From Acinetobacter calcoaceticus (GTDB taxonomy: Bacteria; Pseudomonadota; Gammaproteobacteria; Pseudomonadales; Moraxellaceae), in assembly GCF_900520355.1 (NCBI RefSeq), contig NZ_LS999521.1:1736001-1800000 (forward strand): 64,000 nt of DNA. Reading direction: 5' to 3'. The position numbers and the translations under genes are program-made. Below are positions 28,139 through 40,655 of the stretch, piece after piece (position 1 is the first letter of the stretch; the number at the start of each line of letters is the position of its first letter). The notes beneath the pieces were generated by a model. That model had not been told where the DNA came from and made no database searches. It was given only the letters and a program-made list of their open reading frames with translations.

Positions 28139-28984
28139 TCAGGATAAAAGTAATTTTGAGTTTTTTAGTCCAATTTTGATTTTAGTGCTGGCAACGAGAT
28201 CTTTTTCGTCAGTTTGGTTGGGGTGAAAATCAAAGCGATAATAGTCAAAGAATTTCGGAGTTAAAACTTTATATTGTGTTGTCATAAAACCAAGAAACTT
28301 ACGCCAAGATTTAAAATTAAGAAGTTGGCGATCCCGTTTCATAAGAACGAATTGATAAATTGTTGAGAAGCCTGTAATTAAAAATAGACTTAAAGTAAAG
28401 ACTGTAATGCGAGGGAGATACGCACTCAGCCCATTTCCATACAAGTGTTGATAAAGATCAAAAGCCACAGCTTTATGTTCAGTTTCTTCAATACTGTGCC
28501 ACAACCATAAATTACGAATAGTTGAGTCTGTCATCAGTTCATTAACAGACTGCATCATGCTAACCACAAGTACCGCTGTATAGTGCTCTAAGCCAACTGT
28601 TACGAGCAAATTCCATTTTTTGCTAAAAACTTTTTCAATCGTTTTCAAAACGATGCCAGTTACTTTTTCTAAAGATTCTGGATCTAAACCATGTTGCTGT
28701 GCACTCACGTGAAAAGCATGATGTTCTTTAGAGTGCATGGCTTCTTGACCAATAAAAGCACTGATTTCCCGATCTAGAAGTTCATTCGACTTTGCTTTGG
28801 CACGTAATGCTCGAACTGAACGAACAAAATATGATTCGCCTTCAGGGAACAATGTAGATAAACCCGTAAAGTAATGTGTAAAAGTGGGTTCGTTATTACA
28901 CCAATAACGAGGCACATTTTCAAAATTATAGTCCATACGACGGACTGGAAATGAGGCGGGCACGCGATTTGATACAGTATTCAT
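28139..28984 (-). CDS. Predicted metal-dependent hydrolase (PF10118 type)
   Basis: 281 residues from ATG 28984 (GGAG seven bases upstream; TTG 28996 rejected). The pattern of a ferritin-like four-helix diiron protein is visible: FIGQEAMHSKEHHAFH in one helix and WHSIEETEHKAVAFDLY in another, giving two E-x-x-H pairs. A hydrophobic stretch (YLPRITVFTLSLFLITGF) suggests membrane association. It matches the PF10118 group annotated as metal-dependent hydrolases; the reaction is unproven. It is convergent with the hydrolase gene and monocistronic. Confidence 0.82.
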   Translation of the reverse strand: MNTVSNRVPASFPVRRMDYNFENVPRYWCNNEPTFTHYFTGLSTLFPEGESYFVRSVRALRAKAKSNELLDREISAFIGQEAMHSKEHHAFHVSAQQHGLDPESLEKVTGIVLKTIEKVFSKKWNLLVTVGLEHYTAVLVVSMMQSVNELMTDSTIRNLWLWHSIEETEHKAVAFDLYQHLYGNGLSAYLPRITVFTLSLFLITGFSTIYQFVLMKRDRQLLNFKSWRKFLGFMTTQYKVLTPKFFDYYRFDFHPNQTDEKDLVASTKIKIGLKNSKLLLS

Positions 28985-29229
28985 TTTAAGCTCCAATCTT
29001 CTTTTAATTTTAGTTCCAAAAAGGAACTTGATTGAAAATTACATCTCAGACTATGGAACGTCAATGCTTATTCAGATGAAAGAAGTAGATTGTCCTAAAT
29101 TGATATCTAGGAAAACTTTAAAGATAAATTGGAAATAAGAAAAGTAAAACTGATTAGTGCGTTAATAATTTTAATCATATTTAAAAAGCCCAAATCAACT
29201 GTTCAATTTGGGCATATTCATACGGGAAC

Positions 29230-29697
29230 TTAGTTTTTAAGCGCAGGTGTAGCAGCAGCAATTGCAGCGGCAACAGCATCATCTTCAGTTTGAGATGGTT
29301 CAGTTGGCTTAGCAGGTTTTGACTGCACTTTCTCAGGCTTAGGCTCTGCTTTTGACTCAGGTTTAGGTTCTGGCTTTGGCTCAGGTTTAGGTTGTTCAGA
29401 AACAGTTGTTTGAGAACTTTGATCAGAATGGGCAGGGCGAGTTTCACGGCGAATTTCAGTTGTAGTGTTCGCTGTTTCTTCGTGATGAACTTCAACTTGC
29501 GTTGGTTCCTGCGTTTGAGCTTCTTCAGTTTTAACACTTTCTAAAGACTCAAATTTTGCAGGTTCAGCAGGCTTCGGTTCTGAAACAGCAGTTTCAACCT
29601 TTTCTTGCTCTTCTTCAGGTGTTTCTTTTTTGACGCATGCGGTTAACAATAGTCCAGCCGCAATTGCAGCGCAGATTAAAAGTTTTTTATTTGCCAT
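29230..29697 (-). CDS. Proline/lysine/glutamate-rich lipoprotein
   Basis: 155 residues from ATG 29697 (AGGG upstream). The lipoprotein signal KLLICAAIAAGLLLTAC is followed by an acidic, disordered region, then a repeat tract of Pro-Lys-Pro-Glu type (about residues 105-140). The composition resembles the stiff periplasm-spanning linker of TonB, but no C-terminal domain follows; the protein ends with an alanine-rich tail. The function is unknown. It is divergent from pyrG. Confidence 0.75.
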   Translation of the reverse strand: MANKKLLICAAIAAGLLLTACVKKETPEEEQEKVETAVSEPKPAEPAKFESLESVKTEEAQTQEPTQVEVHHEETANTTTEIRRETRPAHSDQSSQTTVSEQPKPEPKPEPKPESKAEPKPEKVQSKPAKPTEPSQTEDDAVAAAIAAATPALKN

Positions 29698-29854
29698 TGC
29701 CCTAAACAACATTTAATTGAGGAGCTCGTATTATAACAGCAAAAGAGAATGAAAAAATCATGTGAGATTGACCTAATTTTTTATTAAAAATGCTGATAGA
29801 ATAGCCAGTTGTTTAATGATCTTTGAATTGGTGCGGTTTGACTTTGCTTTATAG

Positions 29855-31558
<1,704 letters not shown>

Positions 31559-31588
31559 TGCGATTTTAAATAAACTGGGAAAGTTTAA

Positions 31589-33797
<2,209 letters not shown>

Positions 33798-33839
33798 TCT
33801 TTAAATAAAAAGTTAAAATTAGTTTTTTAACATTTTAGG

Positions 33840-33880
33840 GTGCTATTTTTCTGTTTTTAATAGGAAATAGCACCTTTTTA
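33840..33880. terminator. Bidirectional terminator after eno
   Basis: GGTGCTATTT (33840-33849) pairs with AAATAGCACC (33866-33875), followed by TTTTTATT. It ends eno and the converging DUF421 gene. Confidence 0.85.
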
Positions 33881-34558
33881 TTATCCTAATCGGCGTGTTT
33901 TTAAAGACTCAGCCCAACTGTGATGTTTGCAACGGGTACATTCTTGATCGATTTTATTTAAAATTTTAGTTTCACCACATTTCATACATGAATAAAAAGT
34001 ATTGATTTTAAGTACGTCCGCTTTGCAATAAGCATCAGGGAATAATGGCAAGCCCCATTTTACATCCTCATCTTCAAAATAAAGCAGACTGAGAATACCA
34101 TCGGACTCCAGCAAAGCTGTTCTCACTTGTCCAAGATGTTCAACATTTTGTTGACGCATTTCCGAGAAAAACTCATCATGTGAATATGATTGTCTTTGGA
34201 AATCTTTGTAGACTACAAGGCCATCCTTAACAATACAAAGTGCTTTTCCTTCAAGCAAATCTTCAATTTTTTTATGCTTTACCATGCTCCATGTAGCAAA
34301 TCGATAAAGAAAAAGAATAACGATAAACGCGACGAAGGCATGGGCAATAGGTAGGTCCTTAGTAAACATTGGGTCACCGGCAGCTGAACCTAAACATAAA
34401 ATAATTGCGAGTTCAAAAAGGGAGAGCTGACGTATACCTCTCTTACCAGATAATCTTAAAAAACTAATAATGATTATGAACATCACGGTACATCGCACTA
34501 GAATTTCTAAAACAAAGTTCCAGGTCGTGTCACCTATGAAAATATTAAAAAAATCCAT
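33881..34558 (-). CDS. DUF421 (YetF-like) membrane protein with C-terminal zinc ribbon
   Basis: 225 residues. Three membrane segments lie in about residues 14-95 (RCTVMFIIIISFLRLSGKRG, then LFELAIILCLGSAAGDPMF). The cytosolic DUF421 domain (GKALCIVKDGLVVYKDFQRQ) follows. The last 45 residues carry C-M-K-C and C-T-R-C pairs (about 193-213), a likely zinc ribbon. AAGGAGAAAAA precedes ATG 34558, a strong site. The family role is unknown; some members affect membrane or spore stress responses in Bacillus. Confidence 0.82.
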   Translation of the reverse strand: MDFFNIFIGDTTWNFVLEILVRCTVMFIIIISFLRLSGKRGIRQLSLFELAIILCLGSAAGDPMFTKDLPIAHAFVAFIVILFLYRFATWSMVKHKKIEDLLEGKALCIVKDGLVVYKDFQRQSYSHDEFFSEMRQQNVEHLGQVRTALLESDGILSLLYFEDEDVKWGLPLFPDAYCKADVLKINTFYSCMKCGETKILNKIDQECTRCKHHSWAESLKTRRLG

Positions 34559-34930
34559 TTTTTCTCCTTTTGATAGGTGAAAGAAATCTTTATAAAATTC
34601 TTAGCAAATTAAAAATAGAAAAAATATACTTTTTAAGTAGTTATTGGTTAAAAATTCGAAATATATGCAACTTTTTATGAATTTTTCTCAAACAATTTTT
34701 TATGAGTCAACTTCCTATTGATCATCTGATCAAAAGAAGGTGCATCAAAACAATAGACTTATCAAGAGGCATTTTAAAAGTTATATGAGTTTGTATTTAT
34801 AGAGAGGAGTACAAATATTAGGAGTTATATTCCGAGACGTACTTTCTTATTATTCTTATTATTGAATAAATTAAGCTTAACAAAGATATAAGCTGTAAAT
34901 ATGTCTGATAATAAGATTTAAGAAAATAGC
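34559..34930. other. Gene-free AT-rich gap with one operator-like palindrome
   Basis: No frame of useful length is seen. TTGATCA-TC-TGATCAA at 34718-34733 is a clean inverted repeat that could bind a regulator of the DUF421 gene, about 160 bases from its start. The rest is low-complexity AT. Confidence 0.4.
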
Positions 34931-35611
34931 TTAATAACAATAAGAAGTATAAGGGATCGAATCTAAACGTTTTTGAAAAATAGATGGATTCATAACGTTT
35001 TCATACATTTGTTGATAAGTTTTTTTGTGATCCTCAATGTTGTGATAATTGATAATTTCTTGGAGTTTATCTTTATATTCTATGTGTCCAGCATGAAACA
35101 TGGCTGCATAATGGCCCCATAAAGCATATTGATATCGCAAAGCAGCTTTAGGGATTAAATTTATCTCATTTAAATAACTATTCGCGGTTTTTTCATAACA
35201 TGCTTTTACTTCATGAGCATCCTTTTTCATTTTACTTAAGAAAATGCATTGTATCTCTTGTAGGTTTGAACTATCTGTTTTTGCTAGTATTTTTTCAGTA
35301 ACTATATAAGCTTCATTAAGACAACCTAAGTGTATAAGTATTTTACGTTTAGTTTTTAAAAAGTTTAAGTTGTTATCATTAGAAGGTATCTTTTTTAATA
35401 AATTTTTTAATTTTAAATGAGCCGTAATTTGGTCTTGTTCAGTATTTAGGTTGTAAATAATATCATTATATTCATATATATAAGTATTAACTTGTCTATG
35501 TTTCTTCTGAGTATCCTTCATATTAACTATTTTTGAAGGGCTATCATCAGTAGGGTGATCACAAGCGCTTAAACCTAAGCTTACTAAAGAAAACGCTAAA
35601 ATTTTGTGCAC
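34931..35611 (-). CDS. Lipoprotein of unknown function
   Basis: 226 residues from GTG 35611 (HKILAFSLVSLGLSACDHP). The lipobox is L-S-A-C with Asp at +2, which in enterobacteria favours inner-membrane retention. The rest is mostly helical and rich in Lys, Asn and Tyr, with no motif I recognise; the helical hairpin rhythm could be a divergent TPR-like fold. Codon use is extremely AT-rich compared with eno next door, as expected of accessory DNA. The ribosome site is weak (AAGGG 12 bases away), so the start is uncertain. Confidence 0.65.
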   Translation of the reverse strand: MHKILAFSLVSLGLSACDHPTDDSPSKIVNMKDTQKKHRQVNTYIYEYNDIIYNLNTEQDQITAHLKLKNLLKKIPSNDNNLNFLKTKRKILIHLGCLNEAYIVTEKILAKTDSSNLQEIQCIFLSKMKKDAHEVKACYEKTANSYLNEINLIPKAALRYQYALWGHYAAMFHAGHIEYKDKLQEIINYHNIEDHKKTYQQMYENVMNPSIFQKRLDSIPYTSYCY

Positions 35612-35920
35612 TACAATTTATACCCTTATTCTCTTTTATGAGATTTGATAAGAATAATAAAATATAAAATAAAATACTGTGTAGTTTTTTATTTCTCTCC
35701 TTATTGAGCAGTTCCATGGTAAATCTTAATTTGAAAATTAGTTTATATTTTTTATTGAATCAATAATATAAGGCCCTTTGTTTGAGCACTATAATTCAAC
35801 AGGATCTGTACTCAACCTGTTAGAAATCCTTTTTTGTGCATGGATAGCTATTACATGCTTAATACTTTATAGATTAATAATTTAATCTACATAAATAAGA
35901 ATAATTATTAACTTGAAGTT

Positions 35921-35939
35921 GATAACAATTATCATTCAT
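35921..35939. promoter_or_regulatory. Probable Fur box upstream of the TonB receptor
   Basis: GATAACAATTATCATTC at 35921-35937 closely follows the Fur consensus built from GATAAT and ATTATC hexamers. A second AT-rich repeat, GAATAATTATTAAC, lies at about 35899-35912. They sit about 100 bases before the receptor start, so iron repression is likely. Confidence 0.65.
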
Positions 35940-36039
35940 GTTAATTTTTGTGCCGATCTTTTGCTATTGTGTAACAAGGAACATGGTAGTGAAAGGCTAA
36001 ATATATGGTACAGCACATTGGTTATTATGGAATTTTCTT

Positions 36040-38232
36040 ATGTACAATCCGCTCTTTAGAAAAGCATTTAGAGTTCACCCTTTAGCACTTTCTATGGCTT
36101 TAACGGTACCTTCAATTGTTTATGCAGATGAGGCAATGGGAACAGCCACTTTAGCAACGATAAAAGTACAAGCAGAACAAGAAAATTCCGCTGTTACCGA
36201 AGGTTCGGGTAGCTATACAGCAAAAAGCACAAATACTTCTACAAAATTAAATTTGTCTCTTCGTGAAACTCCTCAATCGGTCAAAGTTTTAACTCGTGAA
36301 TATTTAGATGATCGAAAAATCGATTCTTTCCAAGATTTAATGAACAATATTACGGGTGTTTCAACTTCACGCACCGATGAGCGCCAAAAAGCTTATGCGC
36401 GTGGCTTTGAGGTGGATTATTATTTACTGGATGGAATGCCTAGTACAACCAACTTAAGTATAGGCGATCTTGATCTAGATATTTATGATCGTGTTGAAGT
36501 CGTTAAAGGTGCTAATGGCTTAACAACAGGCGCGGGGAACCCTGCGATGGCACTTAACATGATCCGTAAACATGCTAATGCCAAAGAGCTTACAGGTAAT
36601 GTTAGTACATCTTTGGGTTCGTGGAATTCGTGGAGCAGCTCAGCAGATATCTCTACACCGCTTAATGCTGATGGGTCTTTGCGTGGCCGTATGTTTGTAA
36701 AGCATTCCGATGAAAAATCATTTATGGATTTTTATGAGAAAGAACGTAATGTATTTTATGGTGCCCTTGATTATGACCTGAGTGATAAAACAAGTATGTC
36801 GCTTGGGGCTACTTATCAAGAGTTACACCGTGACGGTATCCGTTGGGGCGGAACACCGGCTTTTTATACTGATGGGACTCGTACTAATTTTTCTAGAAGC
36901 TTAACAGTAAGTGCGCCTTGGACTTATTGGGATGTGAATACAACCGCAGTATTTGCAAACTTAAAGCAGAATTTATTTAATGACATTAATTTAAATATAG
37001 CTTATACATTCCGCAAAGAAGATACGGACTCTATGTTGTTATATACAGCAGGCCAAGTAGATAAGGCGACCAATACCAGCCCATTAGAAAATCCGAATGA
37101 TGAGAAGCATAAAGCTGATTATGTTTCTGTATATGGCGCAAAAGCTGCAAATGAAGAAAATAATTTTGATGTCTTTATCAATGCTCCATTTACGCTTTTT
37201 AATCGTCCACAAGAAATCATTATTGGTGGATCTTGGAATAAGAACGAAAAGACGAAAGATATTTTTGGTGGATCTAACACAAACCAAGACATTGAAAAAT
37301 ATTTAGGTGGTCCGCTTAACTATAACGATATAGCTCAAGAGTTGCTTCAGCCTGTTGTTTTAAACGGTAAAAATGCGCTAAATGAAACTACACAAACTGC
37401 CGCATATATTGCTGGTAAATTTCAAATTCTTGATCCTTTAAAAATTATTGCTGGTGCACGTTTATCTAATTGGGAATATAAGTCTGAAAATGATAAAGGT
37501 AACCGTGAATTTAACAATGAATTAGCACCATATATTGGCGCTATTTATGATTTTGCCCCAGATCATTCTGTGTATGCGAGTTATACAGAAATTTTCAAAC
37601 CTCAAGAACGTAAAGATGTAAATGATCAATATATTGACCCGATTACAGGTAAGAGTTATGAGGCGGGGTTAAAGAGCGAATGGTTTGGAGGGCGTTTTAA
37701 TACAGCGTTGTCAGTATTCCGAATAGAACAATCTAATTTTGCTGAATCGATACCTGGCCGATTCATTATTCGCAATGGTACACAAACTACAGAGCAGGCT
37801 TATCGAGCTGTAGATGGGGTTGAAAGTAAGGGCTTTGAATTTGAAGCTGATGGTGAAATTAACGACAACTGGGGGATTAGTTTCGGTGTTGCTAATTTCG
37901 AAGCAAAAGATGCAAAAGGTACAAAGGTTAATACGACAAACTCTCGAACAACTTCGAATTTATTTGTTAAGTACAAACTTGATCAATGGAGTGCAGGACT
38001 TGGTTTAAATTATAAGAGTAAATACTACACGGGTAGTGGAAGCTCCCGTATTGAGCAAGATGCTTATGTTTTAGCAAGTGCGATGCTAGGCTATCAACTA
38101 GATAAAAATATCAAACTTCAATTCAATATTGATAATATATTTGATGAGAAGTATTACGAAGGTATTGGTGAAAACTCAATGAATTGGGGAACACCACGAA
38201 ATGCAACAGTACGTGTTCGTTATAATTTCTGA
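36040..38232 (+). CDS. TonB-dependent siderophore receptor (FhuE/FpvA-like)
   Basis: 730 residues. A signal peptide ends near IVYADE. A TonB-box-like segment (TLATIKVQAEQ) follows, then a plug domain (LRETPQSVKVLTREYLDDRK, GFEVDYYLLDGMP, DRVEVVKGANGL). A 22-strand barrel ends in the terminal Phe of NATVRVRYNF. The barrel piece DGIRWGGTPAFYTDGTRTNF and ends resemble FhuE-type receptors for hydroxamate siderophores such as coprogen or rhodotorulic acid, but ligand choice is inference. No siderophore synthesis or ABC genes are adjacent, so it is an orphan xenosiderophore receptor. A Fur box lies upstream. Confidence 0.88.
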   Translation: MYNPLFRKAFRVHPLALSMALTVPSIVYADEAMGTATLATIKVQAEQENSAVTEGSGSYTAKSTNTSTKLNLSLRETPQSVKVLTREYLDDRKIDSFQDLMNNITGVSTSRTDERQKAYARGFEVDYYLLDGMPSTTNLSIGDLDLDIYDRVEVVKGANGLTTGAGNPAMALNMIRKHANAKELTGNVSTSLGSWNSWSSSADISTPLNADGSLRGRMFVKHSDEKSFMDFYEKERNVFYGALDYDLSDKTSMSLGATYQELHRDGIRWGGTPAFYTDGTRTNFSRSLTVSAPWTYWDVNTTAVFANLKQNLFNDINLNIAYTFRKEDTDSMLLYTAGQVDKATNTSPLENPNDEKHKADYVSVYGAKAANEENNFDVFINAPFTLFNRPQEIIIGGSWNKNEKTKDIFGGSNTNQDIEKYLGGPLNYNDIAQELLQPVVLNGKNALNETTQTAAYIAGKFQILDPLKIIAGARLSNWEYKSENDKGNREFNNELAPYIGAIYDFAPDHSVYASYTEIFKPQERKDVNDQYIDPITGKSYEAGLKSEWFGGRFNTALSVFRIEQSNFAESIPGRFIIRNGTQTTEQAYRAVDGVESKGFEFEADGEINDNWGISFGVANFEAKDAKGTKVNTTNSRTTSNLFVKYKLDQWSAGLGLNYKSKYYTGSGSSRIEQDAYVLASAMLGYQLDKNIKLQFNIDNIFDEKYYEGIGENSMNWGTPRNATVRVRYNF

Positions 38233-38261
38233 TTTAGACTCTCATAAGCAGTCGATTTGTG

Positions 38262-38286
38262 AAAGCCCTCTGATGAGGGTTTTTCT
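38262..38286 (+). terminator. Terminator after the TonB receptor
   Basis: CCCTC-TGAT-GAGGG followed by TTTTTC. The remaining gap to ftsB (about 260 bases) holds a likely ftsB promoter: TTGCGC near 38476 and TATACA 18 bases further on, before the start at 38550. No other gene is seen there. Confidence 0.75.
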
Positions 38287-38549
38287 ATATTTACTCAGCA
38301 TAATTTAATTATACTTAGACTAGCGTTTAGGTGCATAGATTGATTTATAAGCAGTTGTACTTATAAATATTATTTCCCTTTCAAATTCCATTCATTTTTG
38401 ACAAAATGAAACAAGTCACAATGGTCAATTAAAGTAATATGCCCATTAATAATTTTGCTTAAATTTTTGCAGGAATTGCGCATGTTGTTTGTTAATTACT
38501 ATACAATACAAACTCTTAACGAAAGTTTTTAATTAAAAATCTTAATGAT

Positions 38550-38939
38550 ATGTTAGAAGTATTTCGATCCACTTCAAGCAAACTGATATTGCTACTGGTT
38601 ATTGTTTTAGTAGCTATACTGCAATATCAATTTTGGTTAGGTGAGGGTGGTTATATCCCTCATCAAGCTCTCATGCAACAAATTCAGCAACAAGCTGAGG
38701 TAAATGAAGAGCTTAAAGAACGAAACCGTATTTTGGCGGCAGAGGTTTTTGACCTTAAAAATGGTACAGAAGCAATAGAAGAACATGCTCGCCTTGATCT
38801 TGGTTTGGTTAAACCTCACGAGACATTTGTTCAAATGAGTACAATCAGTACCCATTACAAGCCTATTTATATTGACCCGAACGCTAAAGTTGATTTGGAA
38901 ACGAATGAGACACCTGCATCTCCAGATATCCCAGACTAA
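38550..38939 (+). CDS. ftsB: Cell division protein FtsB
   Basis: 129 residues. A short N-terminus, one membrane helix (LILLLVIVLVAILQYQFWLG), and a periplasmic coiled coil (QQAEVNEELKERNRILAAEV) followed by IEEHARLDLGLVKPHETFVQ, the conserved FtsB end. The tail of about 25 residues is longer than in E. coli. It forms the FtsQLB divisome complex with FtsL and FtsQ. It overlaps ispD by 35 bases. Confidence 0.93.
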   Translation: MLEVFRSTSSKLILLLVIVLVAILQYQFWLGEGGYIPHQALMQQIQQQAEVNEELKERNRILAAEVFDLKNGTEAIEEHARLDLGLVKPHETFVQMSTISTHYKPIYIDPNAKVDLETNETPASPDIPD

Positions 38940-39621
38940 ATTATGGGCAGTGATTCCAGCTGCAGGATCGGGAAGTCGATTTTCTAAAACTGAATTGAAG
39001 CAGTATCAATATATTCAGGATAGGACTGTTTTAGAACACACTATTGGGCGTATAAGTCAGCTTCCGTTAAATGGTTATGTTTTGGCAATTGGTACACAAG
39101 ATACCTTTGCCCAGACTCTTGCATTTCAAAATATAGATAAGGCGCATTTTTGTACTGGTGGAGCCGAGCGAGTCCATTCGGTGCTAAATGCGTTAAATCA
39201 TCTTTTAAATTTTGCCGATGAAAATGATTGGGTGCTTGTACATGATGCGGCTCGGCCTTGTGTAACAATTGAGTGTTTGAATGCACTTGTGGCAAAGGCA
39301 ATTGAATCAAATGAGAGCGCTATTTTAGCAATTCCTGTTCGTGATACTTTAAAGCAGGTTAAGACAGGCAATCATATTGATAAAACGGTCAGCCGAGATT
39401 TATTATGGCAAGCTCAAACTCCTCAAATTACCAAAATTGGTAAACTCAAAAAAGCAATTGAACAGGCTTTAGAGAATAACGTCACTATTACCGATGAGGC
39501 AAGTGCACTCGAATATATGGGTGAAACTGTACAGGTTGTGATGGGACGTTCGGATAATATAAAAATTACCTATCTTGATGACTTAGAACTTGCGCGTTTG
39601 ATTCTTCAATCTCAGTCTTAA
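38905..39621 (+). CDS. ispD: 2-C-methyl-D-erythritol 4-phosphate cytidylyltransferase
   Basis: 238 residues from ATG 38905, inside the end of ftsB. The CTP-binding start is WAVIPAAGSGSRFSKTELKQ, and further blocks are VLVHDAARPCV, IPVRDTLKQV, LLWQAQTPQ and TDEASALEYMG, all IspD signatures. It is a step of the MEP isoprenoid pathway. The frame could extend upstream to 38872, but the first 11 residues would be foreign to the family. The ftsB-ispD overlap is conserved in gammaproteobacteria. Confidence 0.95.
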   Translation: MRHLHLQISQTKLWAVIPAAGSGSRFSKTELKQYQYIQDRTVLEHTIGRISQLPLNGYVLAIGTQDTFAQTLAFQNIDKAHFCTGGAERVHSVLNALNHLLNFADENDWVLVHDAARPCVTIECLNALVAKAIESNESAILAIPVRDTLKQVKTGNHIDKTVSRDLLWQAQTPQITKIGKLKKAIEQALENNVTITDEASALEYMGETVQVVMGRSDNIKITYLDDLELARLILQSQS

Positions 39622-39965
39622 TTTGATTATTTTAAAATTGCTTGGATAATTAAACTTTCTAAGCAATTCTTTCTACATATCTATTTATAACAACTCATAT
39701 TCTTTTACATTTATAAGTCTTACGATTTAACAAGATCGGACAATTACACATAGATAATGTTCGATCATCGAACAAATAACACTTATACCGAACAAAACCA
39801 TAGCGGGATAACTAGATCAAATTATAAAAATTATCAAGAATGTTTAAAAGGGAAATCTAAGGGAAACACTCGGGATTGAGTGAAAATATTTATCTATTCT
39901 TCTCGCCTCAGTGTGTCTAACTCTCTTAGCTATCTCTTCCTGAATGAGCACAATGGAGTTGTCTA
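39622..39965 (+). promoter_or_regulatory. pcaI upstream region with PcaU-type operator
   Basis: A 344-base gap without a gene. TGTTCGAT-C-ATCGAACA at 39758-39774 is a perfect palindrome, and a further direct copy of its half-site, ACCGAACAAA, lies at 39787-39796. Three copies of a 10-base repeat, two as a palindrome and one direct, is the arrangement described for the PcaU site before pcaI in A. baylyi. The leader also has a small hairpin (CACTC-GGGATT-GAGTG, near 39867). GGAG eight bases before ATG 39966 is the ribosome site. Confidence 0.75.
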
Positions 39966-40637
39966 ATGATTGACAAAAGTAAGTCCTCACTTACCGAGGT
40001 TCTGTCGCAAATTAAAGATGGTGCCACCATCCTGATTGGTGGTTTTGGTACCGCAGGACAACCCGCTGAACTCATTGATGGACTAATTGAACTGGGTGTT
40101 AAAGATTTAACGATTGTCAGCAACAATGCCGGTAATGGCGATTACGGTCTGGCTAAACTGCTTAAAGCAGGATCAGTTAAAAAAGTCATCTGTTCTTTTC
40201 CACGTCAGTCAGACTCTTATGTGTTTGATGAGCTGTACCGTGCCGGAAAAGTAGAGCTTGAAGTCGTACCACAAGGTAACTTGGCTTGTCGTATTCAGGC
40301 AGCAGGTATGGGACTTGGGGCTGTGTTTACCCCAACAGGCTTTGGCACACTTCTAGCTGAAGGTAAAGAAACCCGTGAGATTGATGGTAAAGACTACGTA
40401 CTTGAATATCCAATCAAGGCTGACTTCGCCTTAATTAAAGCTTACAAGGGCGACCGTTGGGGCAATCTGGTTTACCGTAAATCTGCACGTAACTTTGGCC
40501 CAATCATGGCCATGGCTGCTGATGTCACCATTGTTCAGGTTTCTGAAGTAGTTGAATTAGGTGGATTAGATCCAGAACACATTATCACCCCAGGTATCTT
40601 TGTACAGCACGTTGTTCAAGTCGCGCCAGCACAGTAA
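39966..40637 (+). CDS. pcaI: 3-oxoadipate CoA-transferase subunit A
   Basis: 223 residues, class I CoA-transferase alpha subunit: the glycine-rich ILIGGFGTAGQPAELIDGL, VSNNAGNGDYGL and the VVPQGNLACRIQAAGMG block. With PcaJ it moves CoA from succinyl-CoA to beta-ketoadipate. First gene of the pca-qui operon, 19 bases before pcaJ. The catabolic catI paralogue in Acinetobacter is almost identical, but the gene order here (pcaF, B, D next) fixes it as pcaI. Confidence 0.95.
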   Translation: MIDKSKSSLTEVLSQIKDGATILIGGFGTAGQPAELIDGLIELGVKDLTIVSNNAGNGDYGLAKLLKAGSVKKVICSFPRQSDSYVFDELYRAGKVELEVVPQGNLACRIQAAGMGLGAVFTPTGFGTLLAEGKETREIDGKDYVLEYPIKADFALIKAYKGDRWGNLVYRKSARNFGPIMAMAADVTIVQVSEVVELGGLDPEHIITPGIFVQHVVQVAPAQ

Positions 40638-40655
40638 GCAATAAGGAGAAATAAC

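Noticed and set aside
29181..29537. 118-codon Lys/Leu-rich minus-strand frame overlapping the proline-rich lipoprotein
   Set aside because: Low-complexity shadow created by the repeat tract read in another frame.
35797..35834. Weak inverted repeat AACAGG...CCTGTT with T-run upstream of the TonB receptor
   Set aside because: Only six base pairs with a long loop, and no gene in front of it that needs a terminator.
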